From Strongylocentrotus droebachiensis (taxonomy: Eukaryota > Echinodermata > Echinoidea > Camarodonta > Strongylocentrotidae), in assembly GCA_035222895.1 (NCBI GenBank), contig JAVYIG010002758.1:97001-161000 (forward strand): a stretch of DNA of 64,000 nucleotides, in the 5' to 3' direction. Made by a program: the position numbers and the translations under genes. Shown piece by piece: positions 10,636 through 34,420 of this stretch; the stretch's first letter is position 1, and each line of letters opens with the position of its first letter. The notes under the pieces are model-generated. The model was given only the letters and a program-made list of their open reading frames with translations, was not told where the DNA came from and did no database searches.

Positions 10636-13600
10636 TTATATTGAAAGAAAGTTATTTTTGGAGTGGACTTTGACTTTAAACATGCTAGATCTGTAGTTTT
10701 CTAATATATTAATAAAAACACTAAGTCCCCCCCAAAAAAAAGAAGAAGGGAAACCACTCATTATATAAACTATTTTTTGCCATAAATTCGCTCTAGATAC
10801 TAGCAACTGTTCTAACATGTAAGTCAAGAATTGAATACTGTTATAGGGAGCGTAGAAATTGGTTACTCAGTCAAACAAACACACAAATTGCAATCAAAAT
10901 ATTAAAAGTTAAAACAAAAATTAAAAGTTAATCAATTCCAATTTATTTGCATATTTTACACCCATATTTCTTTTGAATAAAGGTTAAAACAGTACAATCA
11001 CAAAATTGCATTTTTTTTTGCACAATTTTACAGATTTCATGTACCAGATGTAATAAAGATCAGTCATCAATAACTCTCACAACATCACATCAAAATAGTA
11101 TAGCATTTTTTAGAATATGACATTAATATTTTGTTTTCCATCACAATAATTGATGCTAATATGTGTAAACATCCAATGTATACACTTGATGAGCACATCA
11201 TATCACATTTCATGTTCTAATTGATCTGAAAGGTATTTAATTGAATTTGTCACAGACTGGGATAAAACATTACAATCCTTTTTCTCTGTTAATATTTTTT
11301 TTGTAAACAATGTTTTTAAAAAATGGTTGTTTACAATGGCCCAATTAATCTGTTTGACAGACACACAACAACCTTTCAGCCAATAAGACCACTGAAAAAC
11401 GGGTCATTCTAATAGTTTTTAACTCTATACATGTAGGTTATATTCTACTAAAATTTAAATCAGACAATGGGTTTAAGCTCGGACTAAAGTTGAGTTTAAC
11501 AATAGTTCTCATGTCAGGTATACGTGAAAGAGTAGGCCATAGACAGGTTTAACCCCTGTAAACTCAACTTCCATACTGGGAGCTTATAAATAGTCCTATT
11601 TCTCTAATACTGTAGCAGTATACATCTATCAATATGTGTGTGACAAATACAACTCCACATTAATTCTCAGTAATAACAATATGACTAAGACTTTCCCATA
11701 AGTATAATAATAAACTAAACAAAATAAAATTATTCATTATTATCATTAGAGCTGTACCAGAGTAAAAAAAGAACATCATTATGAATCATCAGTTTCCTCG
11801 ATATAGCAGAACTGTACTTTTTTGCACTGATAGAATTTCCATAATATAAAAGCACTTTTAAGTAAACAAAGAAAGTAAAGATTGAAACTATTGGCAAGGT
11901 AAAGAAATAATTTTGTAATACATTAAAATGAAAAAAGAGAGAAAAACAGATTTACACAAAAATGATGTCATGATTGAATTCAAACAAAGCACAAATGTAC
12001 ATATAGAACTGAAATAGAAATCCTTCAACCCACACAATTCATAGCCTAGTGCATCTCATATATATTACAAGCCCTGAGAATCAAATAAAAACCATCTAAG
12101 CTGGTACAATCTTCATAGCTTCATCATGCACTTTCTGTATTTTGGTAATCTTTCAATGTCTATCTGAATTTTAAATCCATCACAGCACTAAATTACTAAT
12201 GTTTATGAATTTTTACTGCATATCAATCCACCACAATGTTCAAGAAACTTCATGCCAATGAAATTTAACAAATTTGAGCTCAAATCTAACTCAGTAAAAT
12301 ATAAATAAAACTGGCGAAACTGTACTGATAAGAGTTAACAAAAGATGGAGCACTAACAAAATTACACCACCATGTATATAATTTAACAGAGAAATAGAAA
12401 TATGCAAATATTTTGATCTCAACAGTCACATGATCTTTTTACGAAGGTAGGGCTATCCCTACGATTTAGAACACCAACATTCACACTGGAAGACTTTATT
12501 AATTCACATATATTACTGTATTGGTATGGCTCCAACCATTCCATGAAAATGTCAATGTAGTGCTGGCACACAATGAAAAGTATTGGAAATATTGTTATGG
12601 ACCTTGCATAAAGTATTAGCAGGTGAAGTCCAGAATAGATATGGGCACAATGAATCAATCAATTAATGCCCTCCTGTCAGCCACGCAACAATATCCAACT
12701 TTATTTTCATGGAAACGTGTCAATTGTGACAACAACTGTAGTATTCTGATTACAAAAGCTTTAATTCTTTCTATAACAAAAAAGGTCTAAGACCCATAAT
12801 GACTCATCAATTAAGAATAACACCATGATCACCCTACAGATACAGAAAATCTTGAATTCCTTTTGAGTATTCATGTTATTTTCACACGGTCATGGATAAA
12901 TTTGATTTTGATTTATTAAAAAAAAATGATATTCATATTTGGGATGGCCCTATTTGTTATTTCAATGGTCGAAGATCAAAATGATGAATTACTATTTGCA
13001 GTTGCAGTTATAAAAGAATTGCCTAAAACCTCCCTCCACCTTTACACAAGCATTTTGATACGATAAAAAATCACAGCATCAAATATATCACCATTCTAAA
13101 TATACACATCTTACAGCTTTGCTGGAATGTGACCTTAAGAAAATAAATCTGAATAAAACTATAGTTATGACAAATTAGTGAAAAAAACTAAAATGAGGAT
13201 ACTTCAAATACATGTAAAGGTTCGTTAATTCTTGTAAACTCAATCCTAGATTGCCATCACTAAAATGATAGGATGTTCATAGAAAACACAGCCTCTAACG
13301 GATTATGTCACAAAACTAGCGAGTGCTTAAAACATGTTTTCAACTTCTGATTCATATTTGATACAAATCACATTAAAGTCAACATCAATTTGCTATCTGT
13401 CAATATTTTAGAGCACCTTCATTAGTTATGGAAAAACTAGTCAAACCCTTAATCACTACTACTAATCACTACAGCAACATCTTTTTGATGTCACATCCCA
13501 CTTTATAAATAAATAAAGGCACATTAAAATCAAGAATTCCTTGCTTTTTGTTGTCGCTCAAATATGTGACTGTTGATGTGACATGAAGAAAGATATCACT

Positions 13601-15127
13601 GTTTACAGACGATTGTAATAGATACCTGTATCATATCATATTATAAAATATAACAAGATGATAGACCCTATGAAATTACATATTTTTTCTATCTAATTAA
13701 AAATCATGTTCTTCATTACAATATATTGAGTCGCAGGAGTCGCAGGACATCAAAAGGTTTAAAAAAAATTCTCCAAATAGCCTGGAGTGACTCAAACGCA
13801 AATTGCCCTCAATTTTACACATCAAAAACTTTCAAAGAAGCTAGAAATTATTCTAGTAAGAATCATCTATGCGTAAACACATCACCTATCTCCTGATTTT
13901 CATTCGACTAGTTTTTCTTGTTTTTTTTTGGTCCTTTTCAATTTTTTTGTTATCACAAATAAATATTCTTTCTATATATACATGTATATTATGAAATAGC
14001 TATCACAAGTCCACCAAATATGCAAGCCACTGATAACTGTTTATCTGTCTCTTTCACAAAGTATATCAAATACAAAATAGCGGACAATATCCTTCTTGAT
14101 ATCAATATAAAACTTCACACACTTTTCAAGATTTGACCGATAATATTTTTTTCAATGGTCATAGATATTGTCCCCAAGTACTTTGTACTGTTATCTTCCA
14201 CCAACAGAACATCCGTCTTTGGCACCCTTATTCCATCCTCTAACCTGAATTACAGTAGTAGATTATCAGCTTACCACTCAGATCATACAGATTTGAGATC
14301 ATCTAAATGCCAGAAATGTGTACTGTATCATACAACAGCATCTCACATTGTTGGAAAACACCACTAGCGACTGAAATAGCGACTGAAATTGCCATTAGCC
14401 ACTAGCAACAATAACTAAATCTACACAGCACTTTTGTGCCAAGAGAGAAATAAATAGCTTGTCATCATTACAGTGGCTTTTTCCTTGTCATACATACTAA
14501 TTAAAATAGTCACATACCCATAGGTACTACACCTAGGTATTTACATGTGAGTAGAGAGAGAGAGAGAGAGAGAAGTTGATTATTATCCCACATGGACTAA
14601 GCATTGAGCTGGTATTGAAACTCATGACCAGAGTCTAAGAGTGTACATTACTTTCCGACCCCTCTAGCTTTCTTCAGGCTCAATGGTACATTCATTTAAT
14701 ATGTTCTGTTGCCACTGCTATGTGATCATTTGAGCTATAAAATGAAGTCCAGCTCAAATCATGCTTCCCCTAACTTACAGTACTGACACAAAAACAGTTA
14801 ATACTGTGTCTGTCATACATAGTATCTCAATGGTCTATTCTGCGTAGCTTTATGTACTGGAAGACAGTTTAACAAACATAACAGGGCAAGTCCAAGCTAT
14901 TTTGTGCCATATGTTAAAATAACGCTTTTTTATCAACAAATCTCAAAAGAACTCCTCTAAACAGAAAAGTTGTTTTGTTGTTTTACACTGCTTAATAACG
15001 TATAGCATGGACTTGCCCTACCATTCCCTCTACCGTACCTCTCTTTCTAGTGGTGGACTTGTGATATTCCGTCAATAACGGCTGACAACATGAATTACTC
15101 TAGCTACTACACAGGTCAAAGCCTTTG
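10636..15127. other. Region downstream of the PRELID3 gene, may hold its 3' UTR
   Basis: This AT-rich, largely unique-looking sequence follows the PRELID3 stop codon on the minus strand. Minus-strand AATAAA words occur (for example near 12490 and 12700), but none can be chosen as the real poly(A) signal. A (GA)n run sits at about 14552-14573. No other coding exon was seen. Confidence 0.4.
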
Positions 15128-25358
<10,231 letters not shown>

Positions 25359-25600
25359 GATTTCCGAAAATAATACCTCTTACAACGCTCAGGAAAACGG
25401 CGAATCGTCGCAAGAATTGCACGAGAAATTATGCAATAACGTATGCGTATATTAAACGTGCATACAGTGCATGTATAGTACCGGTACACGCAGTGTATCC
25501 AAGTCACATTGCAAGTACGCAATTTCCATTGTGACCTCACTTGTCTGAATGACTCGAGAAAGACATAGTTAGTCTAATTATACAGACGCGATAATATTAT
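25359..25600 (-). promoter_or_regulatory. Putative 5' UTR and promoter of PRELID3
   Basis: The sequence lies immediately upstream of the PRELID3 start codon and is relatively CpG-rich (aaaacggcgaatcgtcgcaag). No TATA box stands out. The transcription start cannot be placed. Confidence 0.35.
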
Positions 25601-26394
25601 TTCCTCCCATTGATCATTAAAATAATATTAGATCAGTAAATAATTTCCCAGGAATAAGTATATAATGTAAGATAATATATATAAAAGTATTAATAAATCA
25701 TGATATTGGATGAACAAGATAGGAAGCACTTATTTTGTCTAACAATAGAGGTTTCTAGATTCTAGACTGGATATTAGACTGTGAACGTTATGAAATACGC
25801 GCGGAACTTCTAATGAATAATTCATAAGCCGGGTACGTGGGTGTGTACTACGTCGGCGGCTCTATGCGATCGGCAATGACACATTTGCCAAATATGCACT
25901 TCCGGTTGTATAGTCATACGAAATAAAGAAATATTAATGATGAAAAATGTAATAATGATGATGAAAATGGTGACAATGATTAAAAACAACATATTGATGT
26001 TAACGGGAACCAAGGGAGAGAAATTGTATATTGTGAAATAGTGATTGGCATTGCCTTTAGTTTGATAGCTGGCTTTTTTTTTTTTTGGGGGGGGGGTTAT
26101 GGTCTGCTATGGTTTTATATGATTTTCTTCGATCAAAAAAAGAAAGAGAAAAGATTACAACCAATCACCCCAACAAAATTAAGAAAAATAAAGTTTATTT
26201 AAAAGTCAGAATTTATTGATTGCCAAATACAACCCAACAATATCAAAGAAGTTAATATTAAAATAGCTATTTACCGACCAGTATGCCTACACACAACCGG
26301 GGGCGGACAACACTAAACAACGAGGTGAACAACGACAACACTTTCTAATTACTGTTTAAAATCCCCCGGTGAATTCCCAAATAAGCTGTTCCAA
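25601..26394. other. Intergenic stretch between PRELID3 and downstream repeats
   Basis: No gene was seen. It contains ATG/ATT-rich sequence at 25930-25980 and a T13G10 run near 26067-26097. Confidence 0.4.
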
Positions 26395-26447
26395 AAAAGT
26401 ATACGGAATAAGTTCTATAATTTATAGAACTTATTCCGTATACTTTT
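26395..26447. repeat. 53-bp near-perfect palindrome
   Basis: Two 25-base arms, starting aaaagtatacggaataag and ending in its reverse complement, are separated by the 3-base loop att. No protein-coding or terminator role can be assigned. Confidence 0.9.
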
Positions 26448-26953
26448 AATGAAGGGTTGTAAGATGTAATCGAGTCCAAATAACTATATTTGATCATAAA
26501 CTAAAACAAACTCGATTTGAGTAAAATAATGAGGAAGATATTGATATTTAAATGTTCCGGCTGGAGGAGTGAGTGCTACAGAACATCGGGGCAGCAGTCA
26601 TGATCAATGGTGGCGATGCGGGGGGGGGGGGCACGGGACAGTTCCCCCCTCTATTTTTTTAGGGGGGATCGTCCACCTCGGAAAATTTGAAAAAGTGCAA
26701 CAAAAAGTGTATAGCAAATACTGACGAAAGACTGCAACAAACTTTGAGTCTCTGGAGGGCTTAACATATACGCTCCCTCTCATATTATCCTTTAAGTGTA
26801 CAAGTAAATATCATAGAAAGTGAAGTGTGAAAAAAAGCATATTGCTTTTTTTTTATACTACTAAGTTTTGCTAAGGAAAGCTAAGGATTTTTTTTTTATA
26901 CAACAATACTTCAAAATCATATGAGGGGGGTAGTCACTTCCGTCACCTCCCCT
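26448..26953. other. Intergenic stretch with G-run
   Basis: Contains the word tggcgatgcg followed by 12 G (26620-26631), which resembles a damaged CAGTGGCG-type transposon end. No gene was seen. Confidence 0.4.
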
Positions 26954-26961
26954 CTCCCTCG

Positions 26962-27748
26962 CACTGGCGTAATGATGAGGGGGGAGGAGCTTCGGGGTAG
27001 TTACCCCCATAATAATATTCTAATTCGATACCTTTGATTTACAAGAATGTTGCTAAAAATGGCATGGTTTTTTAACTTCCAGGGGCTCTAAGGCGGGCTC
27101 CTGGTTGCTCACCTGACCGTTATTAAATGCCTAAAAACCCTCAGCTTCCGGTGGCTCCGCCTCCTGGACCCCTCCAGGGCCCTAAAGCGGGCCACTGGAT
27201 GCTCATCTGACCGTAATTAAGTGCCTAAAAAAACCTGAGCTTCCGGGGGCTCTGCCCATTAGACACCCCCCCAGGGCCCTAAGGCAGCCCCTGAATGATT
27301 ATCTGATCGTAATTTAATGCCTAAAACCCTTAAGCTTCTAGGGGCTACGCCCCCTTTACCCTACTCCAATAAGTGACCTGCATGCCAGTGTCACAAGTAA
27401 GGTATCAAGATATGCTCATCCGACCGTAATCAAATTCCTAAAATCCCTGAGCTTTCGGGGCCCCTCCCCCTGGACCCCATGCACCAGGGCCTGGATGCTC
27501 ATCTGAGCGTTATTAAATTCCTAAAACCCCTGAGCTTCATGAGGCTATGCCCCTGGACCCCATGTAAATCTACGCGCCACTTGCTTCGCTCGCTTTGCTC
27601 TACCTGATCGTAAATACTTTAGCCCCCCCCTCCCCCCACTTTGAGAAACGTTCCGCGGGGCCTGCATGTAATATTCATGTAAAAATGGGGATGATGCAGA
27701 TTTTTTTCTCTTGCCCCCCCCCAAACGTTTTTGCTCATAACGCCACTG
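26962..27748. mobile_element. 787-bp hAT-like non-autonomous element carrying a tandem array
   Basis: The left end CACTGGCGTAATGATGAGGG is matched by the right end (reverse complement CAGTGGCGTTATGAGC). The flanking octamers ctccctcg (26954-26961) and atccctcg (27749-27756) match at 7 of 8 positions, the expected hAT duplication length. There is no transposase. The interior holds the array at 27060-27610. Confidence 0.7.
27060..27610. repeat. Minisatellite of about 95-115-bp units
   Basis: The order gctcatctgaccgtaattaa, tgcctaaaaccctgagcttc, ggggctccgccccctggacc, ccagggccctaaggcgggc recurs. The gaccgt block falls near 27110, 27205, 27302, 27420, 27502 and 27606. Units are diverged and spacing is uneven. 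Confidence 0.85.
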
Positions 27749-27756
27749 ATCCCTCG

Positions 27757-28237
27757 CCCCTCGCATTTCGTCCCCCTCCCCCGGTCATGAAAAGAAATCG
27801 CTGCTCCTGGTCATGATAATTATCTTGTGGCCTATAGGCAACAACAACCATAAAATACTTTCCTTTTTTCACACAAAACAAAACAAAACAGTGTAGTAAA
27901 CTTAAATAACGAGACTTGAAGAAAGAAAAAATCCGGATTTTTGACTGCAGAATTTAGTACATTTTTTTAATAGATCCAGTATCTAAATAATGACAACATT
28001 AAACAAAACAAAACAAGAAACAAAACAACAACAACATCAAAACAACCAATAAAGCAAGATAAGGAACAGCTAGTTTGCATGAGCAACTAAAAAGAATACG
28101 GCACTTTTTATACAGATGAACGGATATGTTGCAAAGCGAAAAAACACTGGAAAGATTTGTAGAATGAAAGGTGTAATGGTTTTATCATGACAAAAATCTC
28201 CACCGCCAGAGAAGATTGTTGTGAAGTGACTCTTTTG
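27757..28237. other. Intergenic stretch, nothing identified
   Basis: Contains short acaaa-type runs (27880-27892 and 28000-28045). No gene was seen. Confidence 0.4.
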
Positions 28238-28365
28238 GACGTTGTTCCCCTCCCCCTACCCGCATGTCGTTCTCTTTGAGACATTAATGTTCCCCTCCCC
28301 GCATGACGTTCTCAATTTGAGACATTGTTCCCCTCCCCTCCCCGCATGTCATTTTTGTCTCTCAT
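28238..28365. repeat. Three-copy tandem repeat of about 45-60 bp
   Basis: The block ttcccctccccgcatg followed by acgttctcaatttgagacat occurs three times with small indels. Confidence 0.8.
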
Positions 28366-28509
28366 CTTGTTGAATGGTGACAAGACTGATGCCTTCTACT
28401 TTTGGTTTTTAGATGTGATGGAAAAAAGAAACTCATTTGCCAAAACAGTATAGGCCTGACTATATTGAGCATATCGAATGATTTTGTTTAAAGTCCAAAA
28501 ATAAGAGAA

Positions 28510-28835
28510 AAAGCGAAGGAAAGGGGATACTAAATGAAACGTATATGGACCCCTGTAACCCCTCCCCATTTTGGCCTGGTTAATTCATATTTCATCACCT
28601 GGTATGACACGGTGCCCCTTTAATTGCTATAGGGACACGTGCCACATCAAATGACGTTAAAGAATAAAGGGAAGAGAGAGGGCAAAGGGGATACTAAAAT
28701 AAACCGGGATGACCCCGCTCTCACAATTCATATTTTCTCATTGGCCTTGTAAATGAAAATATCATCACATGGTTACCTTTGCCCATTAATCGCGACGGTG
28801 CCCCTTTTAAAACTTGCTATGAGGCACTGTGTCAA
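28510..28835. repeat. Two-copy tandem duplication of about 170-190 bp
   Basis: The word aaaggggatactaaa occurs at about 28521 and 28685, and acggtgccccttttaa at about 28610 and 28796. The two halves are diverged but co-linear. Confidence 0.7.
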
Positions 28836-30102
28836 AATCAGTTTTTATCTTCAAAAATTACTGGTACCTGGGTACTATACCACTCATATTTCTATTTTGT
28901 TAATGTCCTAATTAGTATAGGAAGTATTTTTAATTGATTTACGAATAGTGGCATATATTTAGGGTTTCTTTTGTGATTACCAGTAAGTACTAACTACAAT
29001 GTTATCTCAAACTGTGTATTTGCTTCTCCTTTTGTTATTGTATATTGATTACTTGTATATTTGAGGATTTTTCAATAATTCATTTGTATTTGATTTGTAT
29101 TAAGAATATGATGCATTTTAATAATTTTTTGTAACCTATAGTTCGATTTATGAATTTATACTTGTTTTTTGTACATTACTTATGTATTGAAAGTAATTGA
29201 AAATGTGGATTCCATTTCAATAAATAAATTTGTCGCCCTTGAGGGAGTGCTGTTGTGTGTGTGTGTGTATGCGTGTGTGTGTGGGGTTGTGGGGGAGGGG
29301 ATGGAATATCAGGTAAACCAAAATAATGAGAGAGACCATGGCCACAGGCTGAGCGAGGGTGCAGGAAGGTTATAATATCATCCTCTTTTCAAGCTTCCTA
29401 TCTCTAACTATCCTTCCATTTCCTTCATTTTTTAAACGATTTGACTAGGGCACATTCTATCCATCTTCCCTCTTTATCTTTGACTGGGGAGGGAGCTGTG
29501 GTTAGGGGAAAGGGGCACGTTCACCCATGCCCCCGCCATAGCTTCATTAGTAAGAGAGTGGATGTATGAACACCCTTTATATAGTTAAATATTTCTCAAG
29601 ACTGTCCACATATAAATTGTTTTTATATCTTACATGTATGATTCATCTTAATTTCCCTACTTTCTTCATCATTAAAATTTGTATTATAGATATTTTATAG
29701 CCTAAGAAGTATTGCTTATTTCAGAGAGTGCCAACACGAGACTGAAAACAAATAATTAATCTACATAGATATCTTTTTGTCAACCGCCTTGCAAGGAATA
29801 GCTTTTGGATAAATTGAGATGCATACAATAATAAATGTCTTTGTATATTCAAGAAATGTCTGCCTACCGGGTACACATTTATTTCACCTGGGTGGAGAAT
29901 GGCAAATGCAGATTAATATCTTTCCCCCAAAATAGAATCAATGGTGGATTCAGGATTTCTGGCTGGGGGAGGCACTAGTCCAAGACAATTATTCTCCGAT
30001 ACCAAAAAAAAAAAAAAGGGTTACCACACATTTTTCAGAAAACAAGAATGATGCTGTGTAAGTTGTATAATTCCTTTCTTCCAATCTCACCATTCTGTTG
30101 GG
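28836..30102. other. Intergenic stretch with possible LINE 3' UTR
   Basis: No coding exon was seen. The segment ending ccatttcaataaataaattt (about 29212-29232) looks like a plus-strand retrotransposon 3' end, but no ORF remnant precedes it. Confidence 0.3.
29251..29283. repeat. (GT)n microsatellite
   Basis: An interrupted GT run of about 33 bases is followed by G-rich sequence. Confidence 0.85.
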
Positions 30103-30250
30103 TCATAATTGTATTGTATTGGTTTATTGAGATAAAAATCATTGGACATGCAGCTAAAAGCTGAAATTGTTCAATTTACAGAGTAAAAAGTACATGGCAT
30201 AACATTGCATATATAACACATTAAAATATATAGAACACTTAACAAATATT
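30103..30250 (-). mobile_element. LINE-like 3' tail, minus strand
   Basis: Read on the minus strand it gives tttcagcttttagctgcatg and then caataaaccaatacaataca, a 3' UTR with a short CAATA tail as found in marine-animal non-LTR elements. No coding part remains. Inference from tail form only. Confidence 0.4.
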
Positions 30251-30481
30251 GTGTATATTTCATTATAACAAAATATGAAATACACAGGTGTCTGAAATTC
30301 TGGAATTTTGATTGACAATATCTTTAAAAGTTCTTGATTATCCTCTATTAAATTTCATAGGTCATATCGTATTAATATCCTAAAGTTTGTGTAAATTAAG
30401 GTACAACTACAAAGTTATGCTTGCTTTTGTGAGATAAAGTTTAGGAAATACTTTTTTTGAGGATGATCAAGTTCTTTTTAA

Positions 30482-30962
30482 AGGTAATACAAAGTTTTGG
30501 TATGGAGTCATGAATTTGGTTCAAATGAACATATTGGAAGCAGTGATCGTTGTCGCGGTTGAAATCGAGTCTAAAGTTATGAAGTTGTAAATAATGAACT
30601 CTTTAATGTTGTATAGCTCCCTCTCAAGGTCAAAATATTGATTAAGCCATAAAACGATATTCTTGACTAAAATCGACCGATTGGCTATTCCCGTTTGGCA
30701 ATTACATATCACAACTACATATTCCGAGATTTTCATGGTTGCAGCTACCATTGTATGGCCGTAAGCGCTATTTGAAATTTATCAAAATTTACCGGGGAGT
30801 ACCGGTAAATTTTTATATTCAATTTTTCTCGAAAGCAGAAGTGTTTTAGGGGCTAAATTTTCTTGTGCTTATAATACATCCACAGGGTCATCCAAAATAT
30901 CAAAATTGTAATGAATCACTATCCAGCCAATTAAAAAAAATTCCCAAAACTTTGTTTTACCT
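30482..30962. mobile_element. 481-bp TTAA-flanked MITE
   Basis: Inverted ends AGGTAATACAAAGTTTTGG and AGGTAAAACAAAGTTTTGG (right end reverse-complemented) differ at one base. They are flanked by TTAA at 30478-30481 and 30963-30966. No ORF. TTAA targeting suggests piggyBac or Kolobok type. Confidence 0.8.
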
Positions 30963-30966
30963 TTAA

Positions 30967-33900
30967 GATATCGTCAATCAATGTTTGGTTGGCATTTTTT
31001 GGTAACCCCGTATCAATCTATTCCAATTTTCTAAGAATGAAGCACACCATAAATTAGACATTCACAAAGAAGAACAATGATTCCATATTGCATTTATTCA
31101 TATAGATAACACGGTGGTACAGCAAAAAAAGATGAGTGGATGTGTCACATTGTATGTACAACAATCAAGGTCACAAAACTAGTACAAGAACTTCAGTATT
31201 TCAGAAATATAAAGTACAACTTTATAGTATGTGACAGAACAAAGTGATTTCTATTTTGCTCACATGTTTACAAACATTTTCTGTATACAATATCACATTT
31301 TGAAGTTAGGTTGGGCTTGATTTAGGGGTTAGTATTGATAATTGTGAAGACTTTGATGATTAATAATCCATTTTTGTAGTAGACAATATTGGATATCTTG
31401 TTGAGCAATGAGCAAGTTGGCAAATACACTGTTCAGATACAATGAGTTACTTTCAATAGATTTTAAAATATTAATTAATTTCAATCAATGGGAACCATAA
31501 CAAATTCTGACCATTTATATACCATCTCCTTCCTCCCATGGGGATGCAGCAAAAACACACAGAGGAAAGGGAATACAAGCCAATCTTTAAGACCCTTTCC
31601 TTAAATAATTCCTTTTTTTGTCTTGAGGATGTCTTTATGAAAGTTGAATGTTGACTTAACATCATTTATGTATTTTTAATTTCACAGAGATACATATCTT
31701 CAACATTGAAATTTGAATTCTGCTCATGCCACATATTCTTAATGAAGTTTATAGCACTGAGATGCATGGAGTTGTAGAGTATCAGTAAATTCATGGCAAG
31801 ATATAAAAACTTTTGAACAAATATATCTGTAATTTATTCCTTGATATATTTTCTAGTCCATAAAATTATAGTCCACATCCTACTCCATTGATTAAACCAA
31901 TGTGGTATCTAAGCCATTTGGTCACTGAATATAAATAACAATAAAATGTTGAATAATGTGCACTTATACTTTTGTTATAACACATAATATCATCTATTTG
32001 GAGCAGAAGGGCGTCATCTCATTTCATTTAAAACAGAATTAATAGCATTCTGGCTCTGATTAGATGGCATCGTGCAAATCTTTGAGAGCAAATCTTTTCT
32101 ATGTTCCTAAAAACAATTTATAAACAAATATGAACTATAGCACAAAATTTATAAAATTTTACACCACAAATAAGTTTATGCACAGAAAAAAATACAAAAC
32201 AGTGAAACCTGGAACAAAAAAATTGGCAATTTGAATAAAAAAAGAAATAATAATTTTTTAGATAATCACCCATATGTCATTAATATCAAATGGTATCAAA
32301 GAAACTCATCTTCTGCATTCTAGCATTAAACAAATGATAATACTTGCATGTAAAGTGCATTTAAAAAAAATACAAAGATTATTAATCATCATTGAATAAC
32401 TTGAAAGAAATTTAAAGTAAAATATTAAAAAAAATCATTAGGAATTGTTAGTTAATCCTGTGTAAAATTGTGTTTTTCTTCATTTGAATAAATCATTCTT
32501 AGTCTTCTCTGATGACTGACGGATGTCTTTTTGCTACGTAGAAGTCCACACACACTTTTTTCAATTAACTTCTACTTGAATCTGTTGTGAAAGAATACAC
32601 AAATCAAGGGAATATGAAGAACTTGGACTAAAAATGTTTTTGCTATTTCAACATTAGATCTATAAACACACAAAGATTCCAAGCTGAACGTATCCCTTTA
32701 TTTAGGATCAAATCTTTAACAAAAAAATGGTGGTAATTAGGTGGATATAGAATGTCGATATTTCCAAGAATTTGTCTGTTTACTTTTATGATACATGCCA
32801 GTTTCTAACAAGCAAGTTTGGTATTACAAAATTAATCTTTCTCACTAATCTTGAAAACTGCAAGTAAATAGTATAAAAGTAACGACAAAAGTATGGGTTA
32901 TATTCAAACAATATATGTTTGTCATCTTTGTTATAATCTAAATTACAGTTCACAAAGGATAAGCTCTGAACAATGACGAAATTGGGATCGACATACATAG
33001 AAAAATATTCACATAGCACCAAACCTTGTCTCCTATGAGCAAGAAGAATGCTAACTCACCATTTTCTTTAGAGTTAAAACCCTTCTCCCTCTCAGCAGAC
33101 AAATTCTCTTATTACTTTCATCTCATTTTCTCGTGAAAATGTTAAAGTTGGACGTAAGTCTTGGTCAGTGTTGTAGCATTAAGTCCTCTTAATCTTTCTC
33201 CTTATTTATATGATGAACAAAATGAGCCACTTAAACTCATGTACTAGGTTATTTATGCTGGACCCTTGGTAAGTATCAACCTTCAGCCATTTAAAAAAAA
33301 AAAAAAAATCACATTTATGCTGCTTCAATTTAAAACTTCAAAACCATAAGAGTCAATTGATTTTTATATTTACACTGAAGCAATATTTGGCAGCCTGCAG
33401 CTTTAAAACTTTTAAAGAAGAGAGGGCTTTGTAGTTGATTCGTCAATGCTGGTGCTTCTTTTGGAATTAAAATGCAAGGGTGGTATACAAAGCTATAAAG
33501 GAGTTTAAATCATGAGAACACTTATGCTTTTTAATCTATCTGCTGTGAGCTGGCCTAAATTATTAAAAAAACTGAATAAATAAAAACATAATATGATGCA
33601 TTTTATCTTGCAATTGTTTACTAGTGTCAACAGATAAGAATATCAATGGGAAACTTTTAGGAAAGATTAAAGGCTTTGGTGAAAACTTGTTAGTCCAAGA
33701 AAAGAGTCCAGGTCTATCTCAAGTCAATTAGGTCTGAAATTAAGACTAGCACACATAATGGTACACATATATCAATACCAGGTCAAGTTTGACTACACTG
33801 CCAAAAATGTGCAGAAGTCTAACATATTTTAAAAATGCATAAGTAATCAGTATATTTTTGTCCAAAGTGAAAACATGAATACCAAATGTTGCTAAATGAA

Positions 33901-34108
33901 TATAAATTTACAGGTACAGAGTAACATCAGCCCAAGAAATTAGGCTATATTTTGAATTTTATCTTAGAAGTTTGAAATAAAGAGAAATAGTGTGAAAATA
34001 CTTTTGAAAATACTGAACTTTTTGTGATCAGAAATCAACATCAATGATTGTTATAAATGCATTACGGTAAGACATTTGTTGTTGTTGTGAAACCCATATC
34101 ATAATACT
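30967..34108. other. Long AT-rich intergenic stretch, nothing identified
   Basis: No ORF over 78 codons, no recognisable domain, and only poly-A runs (for example about 33293-33308). It may be intergenic or a very long 3' UTR of the SRCR gene. Confidence 0.4.
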
Positions 34109-34113
34109 CCTGG

Positions 34114-34420
34114 GGGGTGTTTCACAAAGATCCTAAGTAGAACTTAACTCTAAGTTGGACTTAAAAAGTATGGACAGCCATTGGAGTCTTAAAATGAAAT
34201 ATATTAAAAAGCAGAAATTCAAGTATTTTAGACTTTTTATAAATTCCACATCCAGAACATGAAATCTCCTTGATGATAGAAAATATGAATAATTTGAATA
34301 AACAATTAATGCCTTTCAAAATAACTTTTACAAAATATTTTCAAAGATGCTAATGGCTGTCCATACTTTTTAAGTCCAACTTAGAGTTAAGTTCTACTTA
34401 GGATCTTTGTGAAACACCCC
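34114..34420. mobile_element. 307-bp MITE with 69-bp perfect terminal inverted repeats
   Basis: Ends GGGGTGTTTCACAAAGATCC onward are identical for 69 bases in inverted orientation. They are flanked by CCTGG at 34109-34113 and 34421-34425, a likely 5-bp target duplication. No ORF. The GTTTCACAAAG terminus is of a type common in deuterostome invertebrate genomes (from memory). Confidence 0.85.
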
